64,000 nucleotides of DNA, taken from assembly GCA_015680685.1 (NCBI GenBank), contig MNCI01037593.1, positions 248,546-312,545 on the forward strand, written 5' to 3'. Position 1 is the first letter of the stretch; every line of letters begins with the position of its first letter. Made by a program: the position numbers and the translations under genes. Below are positions 36,701 through 48,246 of the stretch, in pieces. Source of the DNA: Gnetum montanum (taxonomy: Eukaryota > Streptophyta > Gnetopsida > Gnetales > Gnetaceae). The notes beneath the pieces were generated by a model that made no database searches, had not been told where the DNA came from, and worked only from the letters and a program-made list of their open reading frames with translations.

Positions 36701-37602
36701 TCACCCAGCTCAAGCAAGTTTTGAAGCAGAAAAAAGCTACACTGAGTCTATATGACCTAATCATAGCATCTATACCTCACCATGAGGCTCTAGTCCACAT
36801 GTTAACGGTGATTCCAATTGACAAGAATATGCCTGTGAAAGAGGAAGCAATCCATTGAATTATGCTCCCCTCTATACCCACAGAGTTCACGACACCTCAA
36901 TTGACCTTTAGTGATAGCACCATTAGGAAGGATCCCAAAGGGGGTTAGGTGACTATGGTGCCTATCTTCATCACAATTCAGGTCGGCCAACATCAAATCC
37001 AAAGGGTACACATTGATGATGCGGCTGACACAAACATCATTCCCTTTCCTATCGTAGATAAGTTGGGATTGGTCGACTAGATCAAACCCACAACAACATT
37101 GTACTTGAGGTCCTTCAATGGGGCACATGTCCTAGTGAAAGGCACAGTTCACGTAAACTTTGTAGCAGGGAACTAATTCCCCATAGATGCAACGTTCATC
37201 GTGGTCGAGGAAATGCCTGGGTTTAACCTAATCTTGGAAAGATCATGGTTAGCACAACTCAGGGCTATCTCCTCATCTATACACCAGGAAATCCACTTAC
37301 CATACACAGGTAGGGAGGTGGCGATCTGTGGTGACGAAGTAGCAATGTAGGCAATCAGTAATTTAGAAACGGAGTAGGGCTCAAAGGTTACAACCTCCAA
37401 AAGTGAGGCATCTACTCACGCATGCATTAACTATTCAACAGAAGGGGCAGTTCAACAAGCCAACTCCCAAATCAAAAATGCATGGGTTGAGTTTCCCTTC
37501 CAAGAAGAGGACAATAATGTGAATGAGAGCCCTGGCGAAACACTTCGGCCCTATGTTCCAATCAACCCACAATGGGTCAAGAGGCAGCTACACACATTGT
37601 AG
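33768..37602 (+). pseudogene. E2 gag-pro polyprotein (degenerate)
   Basis: Equivalent of E1 16766-20479. The start is the ATG at 33768, and the N-terminal third is badly broken. The gag core lies at 34880-35520 (LDQVFQLIQTLTEKIK, KKALDWYRALPCS, LLTQFVTRFKYKL). A basic, Ser/Asn-rich linker is at 35560-35700 and the remains of the knuckle, with two stops after FCDYH, at 35968-36010. Protease is at 36950-37330. Its active-site position reads IDDA at 37012-37023, so the glycine seen in E1 and E3 is changed. The frame ends at TAG 37600-37602. A 23-bp tandem duplication lies in the Pro/Thr-rich part (34515-34560). Confidence 0.8.
34515..34560 (+). repeat. Tandem 23-bp duplication in E2 gag
   Basis: Two copies of a 23-bp unit beginning TGGTGGACCCTGGCCC, differing at one base, plus the start of a third copy. 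E1 and E3 lack it at this place, so it arose within E2. Confidence 0.75.
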
Positions 37603-37679
37603 CAACCCTATTGCTTCCTGACTAGTTGTGGTCCCATGTGCACTTATTTTTTTCACTCTAATAACATGTTGTTTTTCTG

Positions 37680-37880
37680 GTATTGCCATGCTATGGCCCA
37701 AAATGACCTAAAACTAGCATTATTGCCTATTTGCTTCGATGACATGCTATCCTTCTGGAATTGCTATGCTATGGCTTGGAATGGCCTAAAACTAGCACTA
37801 TTGTTTTTCGCTTTGTTAACCTATAGTTCTTTCGACATGGTATGCAATGGCCCGATATGGCCTAAAACTAGTAATTGAAA
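37680..37880 (+). repeat. E2 motif array between protease and antisense gene
   Basis: Three units spaced about 85-95 bp, with cores AAAATGACCTAAAACTAGCA, GAATGGCCTAAAACTAGCA and ATATGGCCTAAAACTAGT. They occupy the same position as the E1 and E3 arrays. Confidence 0.7.
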
Positions 37881-39999
37881 GTGTGGAAACCTGACACGAT
37901 ATGCAAGTTAACAACAAATTAGCTTCTTTCCTAAAACTTTTTTACTTTATTCAAAATTTTCGTCTATTGACAATGCTTGAGAGCTCTTACAAAATTCCAA
38001 CATTTCAAAAATTTCAAAAGGAAATCCCATGTGTTCATGGGTCATCTCTATTTGTGTTGCCTTCTCCGCTCACCTTCGTTTCAGCTGCCTGTGCATTACC
38101 CTCCCCTATGTTGCCTTCCGTCGATTCTCCATTTCCTCCCTCTATGAGTCCTGAATCCTCATTTGGGGCATGCATCATAAGAATGAAAAGATCGGTTAAG
38201 GTAACAAACACAAATTATGACATAGCATAAACATCTACATGGCAAAGTTACTAACCTAAGAAGTGTGTGGCTCGGTCTCAAGAGGTATTTGGCCTAGACC
38301 AAGCTTGAGGTGACGCCAAATCTCCTCTATTGTGATGTCCATCCAACACATGTCATTAGGTTCAGCATTCGCGGTAGCGACTATCTCCCTTTCCACGGTT
38401 GTCCATACTAAAGGTCCCAGGCAAGGGGTGGCAGTTGTAATTTCTCCTCTAGGAAGGTCTACCTTTAAGTTGGAAGATTTTGTAACCTTCACCTACTCTT
38501 TGAACTTCGTGTAGGCCTTAGAAGCACCAATTGCATTCATGAAGGCTTCATACGTGAAGGCCTTCATGGTAGCTTCTTTGTATAATTTTTGATGGGTTTC
38601 GTTCTCTAGCTTATACATGTGTTTCTAGTGTTTTTGAGTCTGCCCCCATTCGAAAACCTTTGCACTAACATCCTTCATATCTTGACATTTCTGGGACAAC
38701 AGGTCCATCTACATCTACTATTCGACTATCTTGCGAGTAGACTCGATGTTCTGATGAACAATGGTCCAAAATCTGGCATAGTTGTCTATGGATTTGTGCC
38801 ATTTCTCAACATCAGGATTATGGTTTATTAGGAAATCATTCCTCGATTTGAGATCTTCCACATCAGCGACCACTTCGGCCTCTCTTCGCTCAGCCCTTTG
38901 GACCCGTTTTCACAACTCTTCATTGACGTGCTTACACTTCCACAAAGAGCATACCAAGTGCAAGACACACTTGTAATCTTCATCAAAAACATGATGAGAT
39001 ACCTTGACCATGTCAGGTGAGAGTGTAGGCATGGTGCCAACTTTCATGGGTCGTGTCGGATCCCATTTGAGCCAAGAGGTTGTGACGATACAAAAAGCAT
39101 AGCAATGGTATTAGCATAGTAAAATCAATGAATTCAAAAGTTTTAGCGTAACAAGACAAGAGCATTTAACACTAATACCTACCCGAGTCAGGTTTTGCTT
39201 GTCTAAGGTGTTTGATCATGTTTTCAACAAGCCCCTACACGAACGTAAACTTGTCAGGGATCTCAGCCCATGACTCTGCACGAATCGGAGAAGGCCCCAC
39301 TGCCTCAGTAGTAGCACCTGATGCATAATTATGCCCATTAGCAATGGCCAAAATAGACTACAATAAAGAAAAAATATCACCAAACCTACCAGCGTCTGGC
39401 TGTGACCTTTCTTCTTGCCAAGGCAAGATGAAGGTTGTAGCCTCGGTGGAAGGTCCTACCAAGTCCATCCAAGCAACTTCTTTGTACACTGGTGTCTTTC
39501 CTTTTAGGTGACAAGCATCCTCTTTATTCAAGGGAGGAACCTCTTCATTGAAAGAAGGCTCCCTAATGACCAGAGTCCCTACCCTAGAAGCAAGAACTCC
39601 CTTATTACTAACCGGGGCCCTTTCCTCTGAAATTGTGCACCCCGCATCACCATTCGTCGTCCTCGCCTTAAGGGTCGACACTTCCTCATCACCTTCTTCT
39701 TCTTCTTCCTCTGCTAGTAGAGAAATATGTTTGCATTGATTCAAAGAAAACTTAACTCAAAAAAAATGCTACGCTACACCATCTAGCATGGCATAGCGTA
39801 GCAAACAATGGCAAAGTAAGCATTACACAAAAACATTTACAAATGGGGGGTTGCATTCTCTACAGCTTAAGCCATAGTCTTCGTCTCTCCTCTTCATCCA
39901 TGCAAAGCGTTTCTGTTGGCACATTTTGCCACTTCATGGAATAGTAAGATTCATTTTAAAAATTATTATAAGAATAGGAGAGTGTAAGTGTGTTATTTC

Positions 40000-42891
40000 A
40001 TACCATTGGTATGAGATCTAGGTGAGACCATAATATTATTGGTTGAAATAATGATGCACATGTGAAAGACAGTGAATAGAAGATTGCAAGAGATAATGTG
40101 CCAATGATGAATGAATTGACAAGCAAGGAATTATTCATTGTCAGAAATATGTTCAGGAATTGATCATTTGTGTACTAGTAAAGAATGAAAGGAAACTGAA
40201 AGTGAAAATTAAAAAATAAAAATCAACAAATTGTATGAATAATAAAATGGAAGAATATCAATGGATATTTGCTAAAATGATGTTTCAAAATTTGCCCACA
40301 AATTTTAAAGGCCTGTTCTAGAATGGGCAGGAATTCCATCATCCATAATCCACGTTTAAATTTTTTTCACAAGAAAAAAAGGGAAGGAGACTTTGGCAGG
40401 CAAACAGAACTACAGCAGCAATAATCTTCCAAGTTGTGCAGTCCGAGACAGACAAAAGTTCCTGCATATAGCAAAGTCTTTGCCATAATAAACATTTAGG
40501 CATTGAGGACTGTTCATGGACGTAGGCACTAGATATTTCTTGGAGACAGATGCAGACAGGGTTCTGGCAAAGTTAAGAAGGCATTCTTGGCAGCGGGAAA
40601 AATTTTGAAAATCTCATCGAAATCACGGCCCGCGGCGCTACGCCTCTTCAATTTCCTAAAGAAGCAGCATAGATTCCAAAATAGTGCATAGGCCCAGGGT
40701 TCCAGCATAGCGTGAAAGTCCATGATTTCATCACGGTGCAGATTCAGACACAGCGCGATGGCCCAAATCCTCGCCGAAAAGTATGAACGTGCCCTTGGGG
40801 TTTTTACAATGGTTCGCACAGATAGCAAGAAAATCCATGGGTAGGAAGGCTACAAGGAAAGCAATGCCAGCAATGGGAGAAGTAAAGTTTCAGGCCTGAA
40901 ACTCTTTCTGTTCTAGAGACTGGTGCATGAAATCACGTAGGGTTTTAAGACAGATCTATGTTTCAGCCCACCACCGTGACTTCCAATACTTTGTTGTAGG
41001 GATTTTCCAGCTGCGACCTTGCCAAATAGGCCTGGGCTTTCCCAAGGAACACATTTCAAATTTTTTCAGTTGATAATCACAAATTTCATTCACTCCTGGA
41101 ACCTACAATCCGAAACAGCAGCCATGCTCGATGCTGATGCATTCGATATCGTACACCAATCCACTGAACGTGGCAACGGAGACACGAGGGCATACCAAAA
41201 CAGGTGTATAACCGAATCCATAGAGCAAGAGATATTTTAACTGATGCTAGATTTGCAGTTTAATCTATAGCTGAAACTTACCATTAATTTAATTATTCCA
41301 AGTTTTAAAACATTCTTAAAACATTATTTTTCAAACATTATTATATATATAAGTTACTACTCATAAAATATTTGCAATATTAATGTTAAAATATTTGTAA
41401 TATTATATAAAATATTTGTAATATCACATTACAGAAAATATTTATAATTTATAATATTTACAAATATTAATTTTAACATAAATTCCTCCTAACTTTATGT
41501 ATAACTTCCTAACTACATAACTTCCTCCTAACTAGATAGGTAAGTTGTAACCTCCTTACTTAGGAGAAAAGTTAGCTAGGATATTTTGGAATGTAACTAC
41601 CTTATGAACCTTATAAAAAGGCTTTAGGGTTAAGGAGGGGATATATCATACTTGGGAGAAAACACACTTGAGATCTCACATCACACTTTGGAAGGCTACT
41701 AGCTAGCACTTGGGCTCTCACTTGGAGACACACTTTGAGTCTTTGGAAGAGCATTGTAAAGAAGAAATTGTGAAAGATTTCTTGTAAGATGACTGGCTAA
41801 AAAAAAGATTTCAGCCTTTTTTTCATAGTCCTGTGAGTTATGTTTTATTTTTATTTTCTTGAAATTGTTTAGCTAGTGATTTAGATAGTATCATCCTTGG
41901 CAAGTAATTTTGGGATTTTTAGATTACTCTTATTGTTCTTGTTGCCTGATAGAAAATTTCTATTAAAATTTTTCCATAGAAGCACTTGTGTTTGAAATCC
42001 TTAAGAGCATTTTAGTAGTGAATTTTCTTATTGTGCAATGTATAGGAACTGTTATTGAGATTATTGTAAGAGAGCCTCTACTTGTAGCCATGCCGTTGAA
42101 CGATTCAATAGTCAAGAGAGTTCAGAAAATCTTTGGTATTTTAATGGGATCAGAATAGCTTTATTTTATCTTTAAAGTGAATCTCCGTGGTATTTCAATC
42201 AGAAATTGTCAAGTCTTTTGAAAGTTCTATTGAATGCAATTTTTGACGTCCATTATCTAGCCAAAATAGAGTCTCGTACGTGATAGTTTACGCAGCAATT
42301 TTTTTGGTAGCATACTAGGAATGTCTTGAAGAAATTGCTTATTTGAGCCTTGGAAGTTTGAAGAATTCATAGATATTGAATTTGGGATAGCTTTATAGCA
42401 AATTGTTTACTTGTGTCATTTTACCTTGTTTAAATATTTGAGGTCTACACAAATCTGCTTTCTTTTTTGTCTATTTCCATCGAATCTTGCTCTATTTCTA
42501 GTTTTCTTGTGGAACTATCTCTTTCTCTGGGGAAAATTAGAAGTAGATTCACAGAGTTATTCTCAAATGTTTCTGCAAAATTTTATTTGTTACAAGTAGG
42601 TATTATAAGGACCACATAGACTAGGTAATTAAACAAAATAGGAACTCTCAACAACTCACAGTACTTGGCAAAGTTGGCTAAATCTCTTTAAGATAAGTCA
42701 TTTGTAGTTCACACACAATGCAATCATTTCATTTTACATAACCGCATGTCGCAATAGCACACACACATACTCACATTAGCTACTGAGTCTATTTGGAGGT
42801 AACTGGGCCTTGGTGTTGCCAGAGACCAGCAGGCACCTAAATCCTATTTGAGGACACTCGTTGGTGGTCACGTCCCAAACGGTCGCCAACA
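40000..42891 (+). repeat. E4 5' LTR region
   Basis: The right end is well defined by the primer site. The left end is not, because no second LTR exists for comparison; it lies somewhere in 39950-41250. The region contains an AT-rich stretch of AAAATATTTGTAATATTA-like repeats at 41340-41470 and a TATAAAAAGGC box at 41612. Confidence 0.5.
41612..41619 (+). promoter_or_regulatory. E4 LTR TATA box
   Basis: TATAAAAA followed by GGC, about 1.28 kb before the LTR end. It is the only good TATA box in this LTR. Confidence 0.5.
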
Positions 42892-42898
42892 ATTCTTT

Positions 42899-42916
42899 TG
42901 GTGCTAGAAGGAGGGC
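42899..42916 (+). other. E4 primer binding site
   Basis: TGGTGCTAGAAGGAGGGC follows the LTR end by 7 bp. It differs from the E3 site (TGGCACTAG...) only at the central CpG-derived pair, so two unrelated gypsy lineages appear to use the same tRNA. Confidence 0.7.
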
Positions 42917-43016
42917 TGAAAATTTAGCCTCTAGGTTCATAAGCCTTATAATTTTAGCATATCAACAATTCTTTGTTACTATAAAGGCTTAAGAAATTAG
43001 ATACTATTTTTGGTTC

Positions 43017-44275
43017 ATGATCAAGAAGATTGAATGTTTGGAAAATTTCAAAGTTTCAAAAGATATTCTAGATTCTAAGACTGATTCTTCATCAGAAGAA
43101 GAAGAAAAGAAAGATTTTGAATTGGGAACAAGTAGTGGAGTGAAAACTAGAAGATCAAGAAGATTATATTTGGTTTATCGATTCATAAGAGAAAATCTAG
43201 AAAGTCTAAGAGTTCAACATTTCAAAGGAATAGGATGGCAAATCCTTGGCAAAGAGTTACACTGTTAGGATTTCAAAATTACAATGATATTCCGAAGGTA
43301 GTTTACAAATATTTTCCTGAGCCTTTCATTCCTAGAAAAGCTTATTTAGCTAAAAAATATATTCACATGTTTGAGTTAGCTTTAGCTCATGCAAATATTC
43401 AACATGAAGATCAAGCTTGTAGGTTGTTTGTGTTAAATCTAAAGGATATGGCTCAAATTTGGTATTCGAACTTACCAAGTAATAGTATTACAAGTTAGGA
43501 TGACATGAAGAATCTTTTCTTGGCCTAGTTTGGTAATCAATTAGATCAACAACAACTATACAGAGGGTTGATACAAGCTAAGCAAGGAGTTAAAGAGTCA
43601 ATTAGAGATTTTAACATCAAGTTTCAACGAATTTGTGGACTCTTTCAAAGACAATATAGACCATCAGAAGAAATGCTTAAAAAAATTATCTTAAGACTGT
43701 CAACCCTAACATTTCAATTTGGTTAAGGAGAACTCCAAACTTAACTACACTAAATGACTACTTTAGTGTAGCTATACAGTTAGGAAAATAGTTGAATTTG
43801 AATCCAGAAGAAAATATTGCAATTCCAAAAAGAGAAGAGAGAGTTACAATTCCTATACAAGAATTTGCTCAATTTAAAGCTTTACCAAGTCCATCACATG
43901 TTAAGATAGATCAACAACATGAAATAGTAGAATCTAGAAAAGGACAATTAATGAGAGATATGTCTAACAAAATAGTGAAGCTTGAAAAAGCCTTGGAAAG
44001 AGTTAATATCAAGGAAGAAAGGAAAAATAGAAAGCATAAACATCAAGACACTAAGTTAGCAGAAGATGAAGATGAAAGTGACCTTATTATGTCCAACTTT
44101 CTTGATACTGAATCTGATGATGAGTTATCTAGTGTTCACTATGCAAGTAAATCTTCTAGCAATGGATCTAGTGATACTTCTTCTCTATCAAGTTTTGAAG
44201 AAGATATGTCTTCAGATGAAGAATGCAATAACAATGAAGAAAATGGATATAATCTCAGATGAAAAGAAAGATTAA
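43017..44275 (+). pseudogene. E4 gag (frameshifted, truncated)
   Basis: The gag core is found in two frames. At 43235-43740 it has the typical retrotransposon gag pattern, with YFPEPFIPRKAYLAKKYI, LKDMAQIWYSNLP and GVKESIRDFNIKF. Stops at 43496 and 43529 and a frameshift near 43720 break it. From 43792 to 44262 the third frame encodes a charged region: VKLEKALERV, a KHKHQD basic patch, then an acidic Ser/Asp/Glu-rich tail. No knuckle or protease is reached before the element ends. It is unrelated in sequence to the gag of E1-E3. Confidence 0.75.
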
Positions 44276-45981
44276 CTACTTCCCACATTATCCAAGCCTT
44301 CTCAAGCCCCAAGATCTTCCCCTGGGTGAGTAGTTGAGGCAATGCATGGGCACGGAAGGTCTAGTAGATCTCCATGGTGAGTCCACTCTCAAGCTTATCC
44401 ATGGGAAACACTTTTTGCTCCTTAGTAAGTCGCAACCACTCCTCGATGTCTCCCTTCATTAAGGTCAGCTCCTGCTTGCACCTCAACCCTATCGGGATGT
44501 CGTCAACAGGAACACTAAATAGGTCAGTAAATAGCTGGTCATTAATTTCAATGAACACCCGCATGCCCTATACGCTTGTGCAAAAATGGCCTGCCTTCTC
44601 AGAAAAGGAGTTAACCAGAGAGAGCATCTCAGCATCGGAACATTAGGATTCAGGGCCATAAACAGATCCATGAGCCCCACCTTTTGGATGTTCCAAACCA
44701 AGGAGGTCGGGGCCCTGTGGTCCAACTAGCATTGGCATGCTGCCACTTCATCGTATTTGAAATAAATGTTTGCCCCTTGCATTTCGATGGTTACCACCAT
44801 CACCTCCTGGGGTTTCTTTGCCTCTGCAACAGTTTCCATAAAAACACATTTAGCATAACAACATAGAAAATACATGAACTGCAAAGGCACTTGGGCATGC
44901 ATCATTTATCTTTTGACCCACCAGGTCTATATGGTAACGGGCACAATGAAAGTACGTCCGCCATAGGTTCCTCAACTATGACTAGCTTGAGGGGTTGTTC
45001 CCATTCCCTATCCAGCCAACCCTTCTCCTTACATTGATGGTAGATAGTGGGAAACCTGCATAGGTAAGATCGATATTCCCCTCCACATTGGCTAATCATG
45101 CCCGCTCACAAGTTCTCAGTAGAAGAGAACTCTTACAAGGCCAGCTGCGCTGTAACCAGCATATCCAATTGGTCTTGAACCCCCTTGTCATTGATAAAAA
45201 ACCTGGTAACAAACACACGCCATTAGCATCCGGCCAATATGTCCAACATTGCATAATGTAGTGGAGCTCAGTTGCAAAACTCACCCGCCAGTACAATAGA
45301 CAGTCCCTTGTGGGTTTTGAAAGCACATCGCCATGTAGCGTGCAAGGAACAGCGTGTTGTACTGGTTATAATAGCTCTATTCAGGCATGTCCCAAATCTA
45401 GGCTAAATGCTTCAGCCTTGCTACGTATTGGCTGGACCTCTCTCCCTACCTACTCACAAATGCCTCGTCAGCAAGAAATCTTAGAATGCTGTGACTTGCC
45501 CCTGGCAACATGGCCTCTACTATGTGAGATGACTCCACCTCCTCCAAGGAGAACCACACGATCACACTAAAGCGGTTAAGAAGAAATTGTAAAAAGTCCC
45601 ACGCACCATCTCTAAACCAAGCTGCTCACTCTCCTAAACATATCTGGAGAGGAGGGGTGTTAGCCACGGATTTTCTTACATGGCATAGGACCCTGCAGAT
45701 CTTTAAAACAATCAATCTGGTCCTTAGTCCTACCCTGCATGTTTCCATCAGAAAATGTTAGCACCATACATACTTAAAAGACAATACAGGAGAAACGTAG
45801 CAAAGTCTAAGCGGTCCATGTGTATAGCATAACATACCCTCCATCCATACACAGCGTAGCAAGGGTATGAAAACCTAGCATAGCGAAAACATGAAAATAA
45901 GCCTGGTGTAACGACAAAACAACTAATAAGATATTTTAATAAAATTCATGTCACGCTACCAACAACATACATGGCCTAGCA

Positions 45982-46018
45982 CCCCCCCCCCCCCCCCCCC
46001 CCCCCCCCCNNNNNNNNN
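45982..46018. other. Poly-C run and assembly gap
   Basis: 28 consecutive C bases (45982-46009) followed by nine N (46010-46018), inside intron 1 of the E2 antisense gene. Almost certainly a sequencing or gap-filling artefact; the true length here is unknown. Confidence 0.9.
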
Positions 46019-46556
46019 AGCATGCTAAGGTCAGGTAATTTAGACTGCCCTAGCCCCTGCGGTCATGACAACCACAATGGTGGCAGTTTCAGCGACCCTA
46101 CATGCAATCATGATGCAATGTTCATACATCTGCCATGATCGAGATGGTGGTGGTAGTGATGCGAAGGCCAAACTAACACAACCACATAAAACGTAGATAG
46201 CCGAGGATGAACGCAAAATAAATAGGACACAAAGCAGGGGTAGAAGGTAACCAAAGATGCAAAATGAAGAGGCAGAAGAGTACACTATAACTTACTGGGT
46301 CAATGGTGTTCTTTGCCGTGCCTCAATGCGCACTTTTGGTATGCGCGTCAAGGCCTTCTCCGCCTCCTCAACTTTCATAAGCACCAGAAAGGTCGTAGGA
46401 GCCATTGTCTTGTTTGCAAATTTGCACCTTTTGCTGTAGAAGCTCACTCTATAAGCTGAATGACACAATTGCTCCATCCTTCAGAATTGCCTTATGCTCA
46501 GATGTGGGCTCTGCACTCTTATGGTAAAAATGACAAAATTTTTTGGGTTCAACCCC

Positions 46557-46564
46557 TATTTATA
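46557..46564 (-). promoter_or_regulatory. Candidate promoter of the E2 antisense gene
   Basis: TATAAATA followed by GGGG on the minus strand, about 152 bp upstream of the ATG at 46405. This is the best-formed of the three antisense TATA boxes. Confidence 0.6.
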
Positions 46565-46734
46565 GTTGTAATGTCGAGGCGGGGAAACTTGCCTCTCTCT
46601 CTCTTTCCGATTAATGTGAGGCACACTGTACAGCATAGCATGCTCACCATGGCATCATAGCACTATTAGCATTAAAGCCTTGACATGCTTCAAGCCAGCT
46701 ATTTACCTTCCCAAGAACAAAAATATATATTTGT

Positions 46735-47110
46735 TTCTAGTTAAGGGTTCGAAAAGACCTTAAACTAGTAATCCTACCACTCACGATATGACCGGTCTGA
46801 AAGGACCTCATACTAAGTAGCCCTAGCGCAGTTGCATCCCTGACAGTCTGCAATGACATTAAACTTACAATGCCACATGTTTTCACCGATGGTCTTCACA
46901 TCTTCTTCCACATAAGAAATATCGCAATCTCTAGCGGTCTCGTGTCTAGAGTTAGTGTTTTCACATTAATGGTTTGGTACTTCTCATATCCGCAAATTTT
47001 TCTATTCTGCATACTATTATTTCGCATGACATGTCGCAATTTGGTAGCCTGAAATGACACCAAACTAGCACTCTAACACCTACATATCAATAGCCACATG
47101 GCTTCACACT
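46735..47110 (+). repeat. E2 motif array before pol
   Basis: About five degenerate units, for example AAAAGACCTTAAACTAGTAA at 46753 and CTGCAATGACATTAAACTTAC at 46848. More decayed units are near 46800, 47050 and 47090. They lie between the antisense gene and pol, where E1 and E3 have one or two units. Confidence 0.6.
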
Positions 47111-47282
47111 AGCAGTTTTACACCTCTTATAATCCTACACTCTTGTGCCCTGCCGATCCGCCTTGATCATAAAATGGAAAACTCGTAACCTCGTCATTGC
47201 TTTGCAAATTTCCGTCACATAGTACCTCTGGCAAGTATCTCTTAACTAGGCTTTCATCTTATGATGGCACGTCAAGCGGGAG

Positions 47283-47439
47283 ATGGGAACCCATCATGAA
47301 CATTCCATGCCTTTGACGATAGCAGGACCACAAGGTAAGCTTGCGAGGCAATTGAACCCTGCCATGATCAACTGGGGGTCAATCGCAACTAGCACTATAG
47401 CGACCTTAGAGGCATCCCCAGAATGGCCCAAGTATCTAG
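47283..47439 (+). pseudogene. E2 pol, N-terminal fragment
   Basis: Encodes PLTIAGPQGKLARQLNP and IATLEASPEWPKYLV. These match the first part of E1 pol (25865-26000; APLALTGPYGE, IATLEISLDWPEHL). It is cut off where the E3 LTR begins; the rest should lie beyond the window on the far side of E3. Confidence 0.8.
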
Positions 47440-47819
47440 TGAAACACCGTGGAAATTGCGAATCGGCCTAAGGCGAAGATTCACAATTTGGGCGAAAGTT
47501 TGCGACAGAAATCCAGAAGACAGAACAAGACACATTTCAACCTTACTTTGTTTTCTCTCTTTATGCTACATTATGCAACATATCATAGTGTCGCTCAGCG
47601 TACCTCTGTTTAACATAGCCCGATATCAAAAAGTAACTTACTTCGACGAATTGGACGAAGTTTAAGGTCTAAGACTTATCGCATATTCTGCTAAGTCTTT
47701 TGTTCAGGGTTGAGTTTATGCTCCATTACATAGAGTAGTGTAATGAGCTTCCAGGAAGTCAAAGTCAGAGTCTAAAGAAGCATGGCAGATTGATTTCTTC
47801 TTTTTTGCAGATTGGTCAC

Positions 47820-48080
47820 TTTACACTTATTACGCTATGCAGCGTAAACAAGCATAGCTTATTGTAAAGTTGATCATGTTTGACGCTCTATTACGCTTTG
47901 CGGTGTAAATGAGCATAAAACAGCTTGAGTTAACTACTTCTATGCTCTATTACACTCTGTCACGCTACGTAGCGTAAACGAGCATAATACAACCTAAATT
48001 CAACTAAGGCAGTACTAGACACACATCTGTTATCCATACGCATAATACGCTCATCAGCGTATCACAGCGTAATCATGAGA
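47820..48080 (+). repeat. Near-palindromic units in E3 U3
   Basis: Repeated inverted pairs around TACGCTACGTAGCGTAAAC (47960-47985), ATTACGCTATGCAGCGTAAAC (47829-47849) and ATTACGCTTTGCGGTGTAAAT. They precede the TATA box by 160-420 bp. Similar units stand in U3 of E1 (15340-15620), E2 (14600-15020) and E0, so they are likely promoter elements. Confidence 0.65.
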
Positions 48081-48238
48081 CAGCTTCAGTAGGAGTGGTT
48101 GACAACGTACTTTGCCCTCTTTTCAAAAATGTGATGCAACATGACCAGTTTCAACACAAAGTTTGCCAAGTCACCAACATTCTGAAAGTTCAAGACACGT
48201 GTCATCGGGACCGTGCCTTCTCCACATGTTGTCAAACT

Positions 48239-48246
48239 TATAAATA
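48239..48246 (+). promoter_or_regulatory. E3 LTR TATA box
   Basis: TATAAATA followed by CCCC, at the expected place downstream of the palindromic cluster. Confidence 0.65.

Larger units (their letters stand above)
39936..44275 (+). mobile_element. E4: unrelated Ty3/gypsy fragment (LTR, primer site, gag)
   Basis: A different, AT-richer LTR element lies inside exon 4 of the E2 antisense gene. Visible parts are an LTR ending CCAACA at 42891, a TATA box at 41612, a primer site at 42899 and gag at 43017-44262. There is no pol and no 3' LTR. Both edges are where homology to the antisense gene stops and resumes, so they are approximate. About 500 bp of the host gene is lost between the edges. That points to insertion followed by deletion, or to a repair event that copied a fragment. 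Confidence 0.7.
38035..46405 (-). pseudogene. Antisense multi-exon gene of E2 (split by E4)
   Basis: Minus-strand gene equivalent to those in E1 and E3. Exons: 1, 46296-46405; 2, 45285-45734 (450 bp); 3, 44922-45202; 4, from about 44835 down to 44276 where E4 interrupts, with a short remnant near 39840-39935; 5, about 39390-39716; 6, 39183-39317; 7, 38256-39073; 8, to the stop at 38035-38037. The ATG at 46405 starts MAPTTF. Exon 3 has the LCPLPYRPG block, and its donor is mutated to GTGGGT. Exon 5 is longer than in E1 and E3 and is rich in Glu. About 500 bp of exon 4 is missing where E4 sits. The ORF fragment at 44139-44342 on the minus strand reads into E4. The protein end is acidic (GEGNTNRDDP). 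Confidence 0.75.
14419..47439 (+). mobile_element. E2: Tat-type retrotransposon, interrupted by E1, E4 and E3
   Basis: E2 is inserted in the antisense gene of E0. Its own parts are the split 5' LTR, gag-pro 33768-37602, motif arrays, antisense gene 38035-46405 and the start of pol at 47283-47439. E1 lies within its LTR, E4 within its antisense gene, and E3 within its pol. The remaining pol and 3' LTR should lie to the right of E3, outside the window. The exact left end was not fixed: TG dinucleotides at 14419 and 14459 are both possible starts, and no second LTR is available for comparison. Confidence 0.75.

Noticed and set aside
42411-42599. 62-aa hydrophobic ORF in the E4 LTR
   Set aside because: Lies inside the LTR; composition explains the hydrophobic run and there is no family motif.
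45982-46018. Poly-C tract as a biological feature
   Set aside because: It ends in undetermined bases and lies in an intron; best read as a gap artefact.
47423-47665. 80-aa ORF crossing from E2 pol into the E3 LTR
   Set aside because: It is a chance fusion over the insertion border at 47440.
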